From Rhodobacterales bacterium HKCCE2091 (GTDB lineage: Bacteria > Pseudomonadota > Alphaproteobacteria > Rhodobacterales > Rhodobacteraceae), in NCBI GenBank assembly GCA_015689685.1, contig WVSL01000012.1:1-64000 (forward strand): a stretch of DNA of 64,000 bases. Reading direction: 5' to 3'. How positions within the stretch are numbered: position 1 is the stretch's first letter; each line of letters begins with the position of its first letter. The translations under genes and the position numbers were made by a program. Shown here piece by piece: positions 1 to 8,033 of the stretch. The notes beneath the pieces are model-generated. The model worked only from the letters and a program-made list of their open reading frames with translations. It had not been told where the DNA came from and ran no database searches.

Positions 1-245
1 TCGCCCTGCCCGCCCCGCCAGAGCCCGGCGCGCTGATCGAGGCCGCGCCGCTCGACGCGGTGATCTGGTGGGGCGACGCGGAGACCGCCCGCGCGCTGCG
101 CATCGCGCTCGCCGCCCGCGACGGCGCGCTGGTCCCGCTGGTGACGGAGGCCGACCCCGCGCCACGGCTGGTGCTCGAACGGCATCTCTGCATCGACACC
201 ACCGCCTCGGGCGGCAACGCGACCCTGCTCGCGGCGGCAAGCTGA
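1..245 (+). CDS. putA: PutA C-terminus (partial): proline dehydrogenase / glutamate-semialdehyde dehydrogenase
   Basis: The reading frame is open from base 3 to the stop at 243-245; the 5' part lies outside the window. The visible 80 residues end in a segment with CIDTTASGGNATLL, which closely matches the C-terminal signature of bifunctional PutA (an NTTAAGGNA-type motif near the end). PutA oxidises proline to glutamate through a FAD proline dehydrogenase and an NAD-dependent aldehyde dehydrogenase domain. Only the final tail is visible, so neither catalytic domain can be checked. The assignment rests on this tail motif and on position at the end of a frame entering from outside. Confidence 0.75.
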   Translation, partial: ALPAPPEPGALIEAAPLDAVIWWGDAETARALRIALAARDGALVPLVTEADPAPRLVLERHLCIDTTASGGNATLLAAAS

Positions 246-314
246 GCGGTCCGGGGCCGGTCGCGCCCCGGACACCGATTGACCCCGGCCCCGGTCGGGC
301 GTTCACTTCGCGCC

Positions 315-1193
315 ATGACCGACCTGCGCGATACGCTCGACGAACTCCTCGGCCGCCAGCGGGCCGGGATCGCGGAGGCCGTGTCGCGCCCGGCGGACGA
401 GGTCGCGGGCGCGCCGCTTGCGGACCTGGACTTCACCCTCGACGACGGCACCCGGGTACCCGGCTGGTTCATCCGGCCCGACGGGGCGCGGGCGGCGGTG
501 CTCTACTGCCATGCCCACGGGGGCAACTACGCGCTCGGCCGCGACGAGCTCCTGCACGGCCGCCCCGCGTTGCAGGGCGCCTACGGGCCCGCGCTGGCGG
601 CGGCCGGGTTCGCCGCGCTCGCCATCGACCTGCCCTGCTTCGGCCAGCGCCGCGACCCGCCGGAAAGCGCGCGGGCCAAGGAAGGGTTGTGGCGCGGGAC
701 GCCGCTGTTCGGGCGGATGCTGGCGGAGCTTGCCGCCGCCTTCCGCTGGCTCGACGCGCAGGGCATCGGCCCGGTCGCCACGCTCGGCCTGTCGATGGGC
801 GCGACCCATGCGTTCTGGCTCGCCGCGCTGGAACCGGGCATCGCCGCCGCCGCGCACATCGCCTGCTTCGCTGACCTGGAGGCGCTGGTGGAAACCGGCA
901 ACCACGACCTGCACGGGAACTACATGACCGTCCCCGGCCTCCTGCCCGCCGCGAGGACCGGGCAGATCGCGGGCCTCGTCGCGCCGCGCCCGCAGCTTGT
1001 CTGCGCCGGGCGGCTCGACCCGCTGACGCCGCCCGCGGCACTCGACCGCGGGCTTTCGGACCTCGCCGCGGCCTACGCGGGCACCGGCACGCTGGAAACG
1101 CTCGTCGACCCGAACCTCGGCCATGCCGAGAGCCCGGCGATGCGGGCGGCGGTCATGGATTTCCTGCAACGGGTCTTGCACCCGGCGGCCTGA
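315..1193 (+). CDS. alpha/beta hydrolase (dienelactone hydrolase / prolyl oligopeptidase-like fold)
   Basis: A 292-residue protein. A nucleophile elbow of the form G-L-S-M-G (in TLGLSMGATHAF) marks the catalytic serine. An upstream HAHGGNY segment resembles the oxyanion-hole HGG motif, and a C-terminal GHAESP segment supplies a likely catalytic His. The ATG at 315 is preferred over an in-frame one at 279 because the conserved sequence begins there. It lies 34 bp before the dehydrogenase operon on the same strand, so co-transcription is possible. A role in cleaving a carbohydrate ester would fit that context but is inference. The substrate cannot be read from the sequence. Confidence 0.8.
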   Translation: MTDLRDTLDELLGRQRAGIAEAVSRPADEVAGAPLADLDFTLDDGTRVPGWFIRPDGARAAVLYCHAHGGNYALGRDELLHGRPALQGAYGPALAAAGFAALAIDLPCFGQRRDPPESARAKEGLWRGTPLFGRMLAELAAAFRWLDAQGIGPVATLGLSMGATHAFWLAALEPGIAAAAHIACFADLEALVETGNHDLHGNYMTVPGLLPAARTGQIAGLVAPRPQLVCAGRLDPLTPPAALDRGLSDLAAAYAGTGTLETLVDPNLGHAESPAMRAAVMDFLQRVLHPAA

Positions 1194-1226
1194 CTTGCCC
1201 CTATCCGCCCGACGAAGGGAGAGCCC

Positions 1227-2267
1227 ATGAACCGAGTCGCAGCCCTGATCGGCACCGGCATGGTGGCCAGGACCCATCTTCTCGCGATCCGTGACACGCC
1301 GGGCCTGACCCTCGGGGCCGTGGTCGCGCGCCACTACGACAGCGCCGAGCGGTTCGCGGACCTCGCAGAGGCCGAAACCGGCCACCGGCCCGAGGTGATG
1401 GACGACGCCCACGACGTCGCCGCCGCGCACCGGATCGACTTTGCCATCGTCGTGACACCGCCCGACGCGCGGCTCGGGATCATCCGCCCGCTGGCCGCCG
1501 CGACCAAGCCCGTGCTGCTGGAAAAGCCGGTCGCCCGCGACCTGGAAGAAGCGACCGAGCTGGTGGAGCTGTGCGAGAAAGCCAACATCCCGCTTGGCAT
1601 CGTGTTCCAGACCCGGATGCGCGCGGCCTCGCGCAAGGCGGCGGAGATGGTCGCCTCGGGCGAGTTCGGCCCGCTCGGCCTCGTGGAGATCTCGGTGCCG
1701 TGGTGGCGCGAGCAGAAATACTACGACGAACCCGGCCGCGGCAGCTACGCGCGCGACGGCGGCGGGGTGCTCATCAGCCAGGCGATCCACACCATCGACC
1801 TCGCCCTGTCGCTGACCGGCCCGGTGTCCGAGGTGACCGCGATGACCGCGACCACGCGCTTCCACTCGATGGAGGCCGAGGACGTCGCCGCCGCCGGACT
1901 GACCTTCGAGAACGGCGCGGTCGGATGGCTGACCGCCTCCACCGCCAGCTATCCCGGCGGGCCGGAGATGATCACCCTGCACTTCGACCGCGCCACGCTC
2001 AGGCTCGGCGAGGGGGTACTGCGCGTGTCGTGGCGCGACGGCCGGGAGGACACCTTCGGCGCGGCCGCGACCACCGGCGGCGGGGCCGACCCGATGGCCT
2101 TCACCCATGACTGGCACAAGGACATCCTCGCCGACTTCCTCGACTGCCTCGACACCGGCCGCCCGCCGCTGGTGACCGGCCGCGAGGCGCTCAAAGCCCA
2201 CGCCCTGATCGACGCCATCGTGACCTCGGCCCGCCGCGGTCACGCCATGCCCGTGGAGACCCCATGA
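1227..2267 (+). CDS. Gfo/Idh/MocA family NAD(P)-dependent oxidoreductase (1 of 3)
   Basis: A 346-residue protein with an N-terminal Rossmann motif GTGMVARTH (about residues 9-17). The family's EKP signature is at residues 99-101, carrying the conserved lysine that polarises the substrate, and GGGVLISQAIHTIDL holds the usual active-site histidine region. The family oxidises or reduces sugars, inositols and related polyols. A purine-rich ribosome site (GAAGGGAGA) precedes ATG 1227. The stop overlaps the start of the next gene (ATGA), so translation is probably coupled. With the sugar ABC transporter and uxuA downstream, a role in uronate or derivatised-sugar catabolism is likely; the exact substrate is unknown. 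Confidence 0.9.
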   Translation: MNRVAALIGTGMVARTHLLAIRDTPGLTLGAVVARHYDSAERFADLAEAETGHRPEVMDDAHDVAAAHRIDFAIVVTPPDARLGIIRPLAAATKPVLLEKPVARDLEEATELVELCEKANIPLGIVFQTRMRAASRKAAEMVASGEFGPLGLVEISVPWWREQKYYDEPGRGSYARDGGGVLISQAIHTIDLALSLTGPVSEVTAMTATTRFHSMEAEDVAAAGLTFENGAVGWLTASTASYPGGPEMITLHFDRATLRLGEGVLRVSWRDGREDTFGAAATTGGGADPMAFTHDWHKDILADFLDCLDTGRPPLVTGREALKAHALIDAIVTSARRGHAMPVETP

Positions 2268-3265
2268 CCTTCCGTTTCGCCGCCCTCGGCCTCGACCACC
2301 GCCACATCTACGGCATGAGCCAGAACATGATCGACGCCGGCGCGGACTTCGCCGGCTGGTGGACCGAGGGCGAGCCGAACACGCTCGACGGGTTCGACAA
2401 GCGCTTTCCCGGCGTCGAGCGGATGGAGAAGGACGCGATCCTGTCCGACCCCTCGATCGGCGCGGTGCTGATCGCCGCCGTGCCGCGCGACCGCGCCGCG
2501 CTCGCCATCGCGGCGATGGAGGCGGGCAAGCACGTCATGGTCGACAAGCCCGGCTGCACCACGCCCGAACAGTTGCAGGCGATCCGCGAGGCGCAGGCGC
2601 GGACCGGCATGATCTGGGCGGTGAACTTCTCCGAACGCTACGAGGTCCCGGCCGTGACCCGCGCCTCCGAACTGGTGGCCGAGGGCATGATCGGCCGCGT
2701 GGTGCAGACCGTGGGGCTCGGCCCGCACCGGCTGAACGCGCCGACGCGGCCGAAATGGTTCTTCGAACGCGACGCCTACGGCGGCATCTTGACCGACATC
2801 GCGTCCCACCAGATCGACCAGTTCCTGCACTTCACCGGCTCCACCACCGCCGAGATCACGATGGCGAGCGTCGGCAACTACGCCAATCCCGACGACCCCG
2901 GCCTGCAGGATTTCGGGGAACTCGCGCTCAGGTCCGACAGCGGCCACGGCTACATCCGGGTCGACTGGTACACGCCGGACGCGCTGCCGAACTGGGGCGA
3001 CGGGCGGCTGACGATCCTCGGCACCGAGGGCTACATCGAGCTTCGCAAGTACGTCGATGTCGGCGGGCCCGAGGGCACCGACCACCTGATCCTCGTGAAC
3101 GGCACCGAGTGTCGCAAGATCCAGTGCTCCGACGCCGGGCTGCCGTGGTTCCCGCAACTCCTGGCCGAGATGCAGGGCGCCGATCGCACGCTGTCGCAGG
3201 AACACGATTTCACCGTGATGGAGCTTGCGCTGAAGGCGCAGGCGATGGCCGAGGCGCGGGGATGA
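2264..3265 (+). CDS. Gfo/Idh/MocA family oxidoreductase (2 of 3)
   Basis: A 333-residue protein of the same superfamily as its neighbours but divergent. The EKP motif is replaced by DKP (in VDKPGCTTPE), and the dinucleotide-fold N-terminus is atypical (LGLDHRHIYGM in place of GxGxxG). GGILTDIASHQIDQFLHF supplies the active-site His region. It overlaps the preceding and following genes by 4 bp each (ATGA). The unusual N-terminus suggests altered cofactor binding or a distinct subfamily. Three adjacent, non-identical family members imply a multi-step oxidation/reduction route in one pathway. Confidence 0.88.
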   Translation: MTFRFAALGLDHRHIYGMSQNMIDAGADFAGWWTEGEPNTLDGFDKRFPGVERMEKDAILSDPSIGAVLIAAVPRDRAALAIAAMEAGKHVMVDKPGCTTPEQLQAIREAQARTGMIWAVNFSERYEVPAVTRASELVAEGMIGRVVQTVGLGPHRLNAPTRPKWFFERDAYGGILTDIASHQIDQFLHFTGSTTAEITMASVGNYANPDDPGLQDFGELALRSDSGHGYIRVDWYTPDALPNWGDGRLTILGTEGYIELRKYVDVGGPEGTDHLILVNGTECRKIQCSDAGLPWFPQLLAEMQGADRTLSQEHDFTVMELALKAQAMAEARG

Positions 3266-4317
3266 TCAACGTCGCCATCCTCGGCTCCGGCATCGGGCGC
3301 GAACACCTCGCGGGCTACCGGGCGCTGCCGGGCCAGTTCGCGGTCAAGTGGGTGATCGACGTGAACACCGCGCGGGCCTACACGATCCTCGACGGTGATC
3401 CGGGGCCGCGGGTCTCGGCCGACATCGCCGATGCGCTCGCCGACCCCGAGGTCGATCTCGTCGACATCTGCCTGCCGCCGCACCTGCACGTCCCGGTCGC
3501 GCTGCAGGTCCTGGCCGCGAACCGGCACGCGATCCTCGAGAAACCCATCGCCTCCTCGCTTGCCGACTGCGACCGGCTGGCCGAGGCCGAGGCGGCGTCG
3601 CGCGGGCGCATCTTCCCGGTGTTCCAGTACCGCTACGGCCCCGCCACCGCCGCGCTCGACGCGCTGATCGCGGCGGGGCTGGCGGGGCGGCCGCAGGTCG
3701 CGAGCGTCGAGACGCACTGGAACCGCGGCGCCGACTACTACGCCGTGCCGTGGCGCGGGACCTGGGCGGGCGAACAGGGCGGCGCGGTGCTCGGCCACGC
3801 GATCCACAACCACGACCTCCTGTGCCGCTATTTCGGCCCGGTCGCCGCGGTCTCGGCGCAGGTGGCGACGCGGGTGAACCCGATCGAGACCGAGGACTGC
3901 GCCTCGATCTCGCTGATGTTCGAGTGCGGCGCGCTCGCCGCCTCCTCGGTCACGCTCGGCGCGGCGACGGACACGACGCGGCTGAACCTCGTGTTCGAAC
4001 ACCTGACCGCGACCTCCGGGATCAACCCCTACGCCCCCGCCGCCGGGCGCTGGACCTTCGACGCCCGCGATCCCGCGCGGCAGGGCGAGGTCGATGCCAT
4101 CGTCGCCGCCCATACCCGCGCGCCGGTCGGCTTCATCGGCTATCTCGGCGCGGTCGCGGACGCCGTGGCGGGCGACGACAGCCGCGCGGTGACGCTGCGG
4201 GACGGGCGCGCCTCGATCGAGCTCGTGACCGCCGTCTACGCCGCCGCGCGCAGCGGGGAACGTCTCTCTTTACCCCTCGCACGGGACGCGGCAAGCTACG
4301 CGGGCTGGTGCCCCTGA
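3262..4317 (+). CDS. Gfo/Idh/MocA family oxidoreductase (3 of 3)
   Basis: A 351-residue protein beginning with the Rossmann motif GSGIGREH. It carries the canonical EKP motif (LEKPIASS) and the active-site segment GGAVLGHAIHNHDLLCRYFGP. The start at 3262 is fixed by the motif and by the 4-bp overlap with the previous stop. A 65-bp gap separates it from the sugar-binding protein gene, which leaves room for an internal promoter or processing site. Its function is inferred to be dehydrogenation of the imported sugar or a derivative. Confidence 0.9.
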   Translation: MINVAILGSGIGREHLAGYRALPGQFAVKWVIDVNTARAYTILDGDPGPRVSADIADALADPEVDLVDICLPPHLHVPVALQVLAANRHAILEKPIASSLADCDRLAEAEAASRGRIFPVFQYRYGPATAALDALIAAGLAGRPQVASVETHWNRGADYYAVPWRGTWAGEQGGAVLGHAIHNHDLLCRYFGPVAAVSAQVATRVNPIETEDCASISLMFECGALAASSVTLGAATDTTRLNLVFEHLTATSGINPYAPAAGRWTFDARDPARQGEVDAIVAAHTRAPVGFIGYLGAVADAVAGDDSRAVTLRDGRASIELVTAVYAAARSGERLSLPLARDAASYAGWCP

Positions 4318-4382
4318 ACCGGGGCAAGCCACAACGAACAACACCCTGCAAATGCAGGGAGACAGCCGGGAGGAATACAAAA

Positions 4383-5639
4383 GTGATACACAAGAGATTC
4401 GCATGCGCCGCGGCGCTCGGCGCGCTCGTGACCGCCCCCGCGATGGCACAGGAAATCCGTTTCATGTGCTACTCCGACGGCAACGAGTGCGAGGTCTACG
4501 AGGACGTCCTGAGCCGCTTCGAGGCCGAGAACGACGGCGTCGACGTGATCGTCGACGTGGTGCCCTACCAGGCGATCCTGGAAAACCTGCCGGTGCAGCT
4601 CGCCGCCGGCACCGGGCCGGACATGGCCAAGGTCACCGACCTCGGCGGCCTGAACGAGTACTACCTCGACCTCGCGCCCTACATCGACACCGCCTACTGG
4701 GACGACAGCTTCGGCGCGACGCTCGACTGGTACCGCGCGGGCGACCGGCAGGGCTATTACGGCCTGCATTCGCAACTGACCATCACCGGCCCGTTCGTGA
4801 ACGCCTCGCTGTTCGAGCAGGCGGGCGTCGAGATGCCGGGCGAAGGCGCGACCTGGGACGACTGGGCCGCCGCCGCGACCGAGGTCGCGAACGCGACCGA
4901 CGCGGACTTCCCGATGGCGATCGACCGCTCAGGCCACCGCGTCGCCGGGCCCGCGATCTCCTACGGGGCGCAGTACTTCGACGACGAGGGCGTCGGCACC
5001 TTCGAGGGCTTCGCGCCCTTCGCCGAGCAGTTCGTGGCGTGGAACGAGGACGGCACGATGGCCCGCGACGTCTGGGCCGGCCAGGGCGGCGCGACCTACC
5101 AGGACGCGGCGCAGGACTTCATCAACGGCGAGATCGTGTTCTACTACTCCGGCTCCTGGCAGGTCGGGCGGATGGACAGCGAAGTCGGCGACTTCTTCGA
5201 CTGGCAGGTCGTGGGCTCGCCCTGCGGCCCCGCCGGCCCCTGCTCGGGCATGCCGGGCGGCGCCGGGATCGTCGGCTTCGAGCAGTCCGAGAACGCCGAG
5301 GTCGTGGCGGCGATCATCGACTTCCTCGCGCAGGAGGACGTCTATTCCGAGGTCGCGGCCCGCACCCGGAACCTGCCCGCCCATCTCGGCGTCGCCGCCG
5401 CCGGCGTGCAGTTCGAGGACGCCTCGCCCGCCGCGCAGGAGGCGCTCAACGCCTTCGCCGCGGACCTGCCCAACGTCTCGCCGATCGCCTTCGCCTACCA
5501 GGGCTATGCCGGCAACCGGGCGATGTTCGGGATCACGGTGGAGCGCCTGAGCCAAGCCATCGTCGGCGAGCTTTCGGTCGAGGACGCGCTCGCGCGGATG
5601 TCCGAGGATCTCGACGCCGCGCTGGCCGAAACGCAGTAA
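4383..5639 (+). CDS. ABC transporter substrate-binding protein (CUT1 sugar family)
   Basis: A 418-residue periplasmic protein. I choose the GTG at 4383 because a strong ribosome site (GGGAGGAA, 4369-4376) lies just upstream and the translation then begins with a signal peptide, cleaved after AMA about 22 residues in (VIHKRFACAAALGALV...). The mature part shows the family-1 solute-binding pattern: RFEAENDGVDV, then a region with AAGTGPDMAKV, and later YYSGSWQVG. Several paired cysteines (MCYSDGNEC; SPCGPAGPC) probably form disulfides. It delivers a sugar to the two permeases that follow. A strong hairpin at 5662-5689 separates it from them. Confidence 0.92.
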   Translation: MIHKRFACAAALGALVTAPAMAQEIRFMCYSDGNECEVYEDVLSRFEAENDGVDVIVDVVPYQAILENLPVQLAAGTGPDMAKVTDLGGLNEYYLDLAPYIDTAYWDDSFGATLDWYRAGDRQGYYGLHSQLTITGPFVNASLFEQAGVEMPGEGATWDDWAAAATEVANATDADFPMAIDRSGHRVAGPAISYGAQYFDDEGVGTFEGFAPFAEQFVAWNEDGTMARDVWAGQGGATYQDAAQDFINGEIVFYYSGSWQVGRMDSEVGDFFDWQVVGSPCGPAGPCSGMPGGAGIVGFEQSENAEVVAAIIDFLAQEDVYSEVAARTRNLPAHLGVAAAGVQFEDASPAAQEALNAFAADLPNVSPIAFAYQGYAGNRAMFGITVERLSQAIVGELSVEDALARMSEDLDAALAETQ

Positions 5640-5661
5640 CGCGCCAGGACACCACGAGACC

Positions 5662-5689
5662 GCCCCGGGCGCGCCGCCGCGCCCGGGGC
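5662..5689 (+). terminator. intercistronic stem-loop after the binding-protein gene
   Basis: A perfect 12-bp inverted repeat (arms 5662-5673 and 5678-5689, loop CCGC) begins 23 bp after the binding-protein stop and ends 17 bp before the permease start. No U-run follows, so it is not a canonical terminator. Stem-loops in this position in binding-protein operons commonly stabilise the upstream mRNA and make binding protein more abundant than permease; that role is inferred here. Confidence 0.6.
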
Positions 5690-5705
5690 CCTTCGGGGAC
5701 GCCCC

Positions 5706-6674
5706 ATGCTCGCTATCCTCAATCCCCTCATGCGGATCGTCGAGATCCCGATGCTCGCGCTTCAGCGGATGCTCGGGATCAACCGGCTGGCCTGGGCCTT
5801 CCTCGCGCCGAACCTGATCCTGTTCGGACTGTTCGCCTTCCTGCCGGTGATCCTGAACGCCTTCTACGCCACCACCGGCGGCGACAACGTGCTGTTGTCC
5901 GACCGCCCCGACGTCGGCATGCGGAACTTCGTGCAACTGACCGATTGCGGCGATTTCCTCGATCCCAACACCTGCCGCGAGGACAAGTTCTGGCGCGCGG
6001 TCTGGAACACGTCGTGGTTCGTGGTGCTCCAGGTCGGCATCATGGTCGGTTTCTCGCTCCTGACCGCGCTGATCCTGAACCGCGAGATCAAGGCGCGCGG
6101 CTTCTTCCGCTCGGTGTTCTTCTTCCCCGTCCTGCTGTCGCCCGTCGTCGTGGCGCTGATCTGGAAGTGGATCCTCCAGCGCGAGGGCGTGATGAACGCC
6201 TTCCTCGACTGGACCGGCATCGGCGGGGTCAACTGGCTGGTGGAGGCCGACTGGGCCTTCGCCTGGTCGGTGTTCATCTCGGTCTGGGCGCACATGGGGT
6301 TCTACACGCTGATCCTGCTGGCCGGTCTGCAGGCGATCCCGCGCGACGTCTACGAGGCCGCGATCATGGATCGGGCGAGCGCCTGGCGCGTGTTCCGCCG
6401 CATCACACTTCCGCTCCTGTCGCCGACGATGCTGGTGGTGCTTGTGCTAGCGCTGATCCGGTCCGTCCAGACCTTCGACGAGGTCTACGCCTTCACCGGT
6501 GGCGGCCCGGGCACGGCGACGACCTTCATCATCCAGTACATCTACGACCGCGCCTTCGCCCAGTCCCCGCGCCTCTTCGGCCTCGCCGCCGCGGCCTCGC
6601 TGCTGGTGGCCGGGGTGCTGGTGATCCTGACGCTGGTGCAGTTCTGGCTCAACCGGAGGAATATTGATGGGTGA
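5706..6674 (+). CDS. ABC transporter permease, MalF/UgpA type
   Basis: A 322-residue integral membrane protein with about six hydrophobic segments. The EAA loop, which contacts the ATPase, reads EAAIMDRASAWRVFRRITLPLL. After the first membrane span there is a short extracytoplasmic insertion with two cysteines (DCGDFLDPNTC) that could form a disulfide. A ribosome site GGAGGA followed by an ATG lies right at its 3' end (6655-6669), which looks like the original initiation region of the next operon gene. Confidence 0.92.
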   Translation: MLAILNPLMRIVEIPMLALQRMLGINRLAWAFLAPNLILFGLFAFLPVILNAFYATTGGDNVLLSDRPDVGMRNFVQLTDCGDFLDPNTCREDKFWRAVWNTSWFVVLQVGIMVGFSLLTALILNREIKARGFFRSVFFFPVLLSPVVVALIWKWILQREGVMNAFLDWTGIGGVNWLVEADWAFAWSVFISVWAHMGFYTLILLAGLQAIPRDVYEAAIMDRASAWRVFRRITLPLLSPTMLVVLVLALIRSVQTFDEVYAFTGGGPGTATTFIIQYIYDRAFAQSPRLFGLAAAASLLVAGVLVILTLVQFWLNRRNIDG

Positions 6675-6969
6675 GCGGGTGCATCGGCGCGCAGCGACGA
6701 CGAAACGTCCAGTGGACGTTTCGACCCGCGAACGGGCGGAGCCCCGGATAGCGGCAACCCGCCTTCCCCAAGCGCACCACAGGGCCGCGCCCTCCCTCGG
6801 GCGGGCGCCGCAACACCCCCGCTGCGCGCTTTATCCCAAAAGCCCCGACCACCCTCCGGCTACATCCGACACCAACAATGCGCCCTCCCGGGGGGAGGGA
6901 GGGCGCGGCCCGGCGGCGCTTGCGCGCCTTGATTCCGGGCCCGGCACCTCCCCCGAGGCCCGCCCATGA
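6667..6969 (+). CDS. small reading frame filling the inter-permease gap; possible coupling leader
   Basis: The ATG at 6667 sits behind a good ribosome site (GGAGGA, 6655-6660) inside the end of permease 1. The frame stays open for 100 codons and ends in ATGA, exactly overlapping the start of permease 2. The product is low-complexity, rich in Arg, Ala and Pro, with no recognisable domain, and its DNA contains two inverted repeats. The likeliest reading is a repeat element inserted between a ribosome site and its gene. The open frame may still carry ribosomes to permease 2. It may not make a functional protein. Confidence 0.35.
   Translation: MGERVHRRAATTKRPVDVSTRERAEPRIAATRLPQAHHRAAPSLGRAPQHPRCALYPKSPDHPPATSDTNNAPSRGEGGRGPAALARLDSGPGTSPEARP
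6701..6911. repeat. inverted-repeat element between the two permease genes
   Basis: Two nested palindromic structures are visible. A perfect 11-bp dyad with a 1-base centre spans 6701-6723 (CGAAACGTCCA G TGGACGTTTCG). A 17-bp perfect inverted repeat has arms 6782-6798 and 6895-6911 around a 96-bp spacer. The right arm can alternatively pair with 6880-6889, so two exclusive hairpins are possible. The surroundings are unlike coding DNA. This resembles a mobile intergenic repeat of the REP/MITE kind, but no copy elsewhere in the window confirms it. Confidence 0.6.
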
Positions 6970-8033
6970 AACGCGCCCTCGCCTTTCTCACCGCCACCCG
7001 CGGCAAGGGCCGCCTGCACTGGACCGACTGGGTCAGCTACGGCTACCTCGCGCTTGGCATCTTCCTGATGTTCGGCCCCGTGCTCTGGCTCGTCATCTCC
7101 AGCTTCAAGACCCAGACCGACCTCAACCGCTACCCGCCCCGCTTCCTGCCCTACGCGCAGGAGACGATGGCGGTGGACGGGTTCGACGACCCGCTGCCGC
7201 TTTTCACCGTCTCGCCGGACAGCGAGACCGAGTTCGCGGGCGAGACCGTGGCCCAGACCCGCCGCGCCGGGGGCCGGGCAGAGGTGATCCGGCCGGGCGA
7301 CCCGGACGCCCGCGTCCGCCTGCCCACGACGGAACTGACCCCGCTGGAACACGTCGCCTTCAACGCGGAGAACTACGCGGAGCTGTTCCAGAACCCCCGG
7401 TTCCGGTTCCTGACCTACTTCAAGAACTCCGTCCTCATCACCGCGACCGCGACGCTCCTGATGCTCTTGGTGAACTCGATGGCCGCCTTCGCGCTGTCGA
7501 AATACGAATTCCGGGGGCGGACGACCGTACTCCTGCTAGTGATCGGGACGCTGATGATCCCGCAGACGGTGGTGCTGGTGCCGCTCTACTTGATCGTGTC
7601 CCAGATGGGCATGATCAACTCGCTCTGGGGCGTCATCATCCCGGGTGCGGCCACGCCCACGGGCGTGTTCCTGCTCAGGCAGTACATGATCACCATCCCC
7701 GACGAGATCCTCGACGCCGCCCGCATGGACAAGGCGTCGGAGTGGAAGATCTACTGGCGCATCATCCTGCCCCTGTCCGCGCCAGCCATCGCGGTGCTGG
7801 CGATCCTCGCGATCATGTGGCGCTGGAACGATTTCCTCTGGCCGCTGATCGTGCTCAGCCGCAACGAGGTGTTCACGCTGCAGATCGCGCTCAACTCCTT
7901 CCAGGGCGAGTTGCAGACCGACTGGCCGTCGCTCCTGGCGATGACCGTCCTGACGCTCCTGCCCATCGCCGCGGTGTTCATGTTCCTTCAGAAATACATC
8001 GCCACCGGCATCGCATCGACGGGGGGCAAGTGA
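6966..8033 (+). CDS. ABC transporter permease, MalG/UgpE type with enlarged external loop
   Basis: A 355-residue membrane protein, longer than the usual 270-300 residues. After the first membrane segment (FGPVLWLVISSF) there is an extra soluble stretch of about 75 hydrophilic residues, roughly 60-135, before the conserved permease core resumes at FKNSVLITATATLL. The EAA-loop equivalent reads LDAARMDKASEWKIYWRIILPL. The immediate upstream sequence has little ribosome-site character, consistent with coupling to the frame ending at 6969. Its stop overlaps the ATPase start (TGATG). It forms the channel with the previous permease. Confidence 0.92.
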   Translation: MKRALAFLTATRGKGRLHWTDWVSYGYLALGIFLMFGPVLWLVISSFKTQTDLNRYPPRFLPYAQETMAVDGFDDPLPLFTVSPDSETEFAGETVAQTRRAGGRAEVIRPGDPDARVRLPTTELTPLEHVAFNAENYAELFQNPRFRFLTYFKNSVLITATATLLMLLVNSMAAFALSKYEFRGRTTVLLLVIGTLMIPQTVVLVPLYLIVSQMGMINSLWGVIIPGAATPTGVFLLRQYMITIPDEILDAARMDKASEWKIYWRIILPLSAPAIAVLAILAIMWRWNDFLWPLIVLSRNEVFTLQIALNSFQGELQTDWPSLLAMTVLTLLPIAAVFMFLQKYIATGIASTGGK

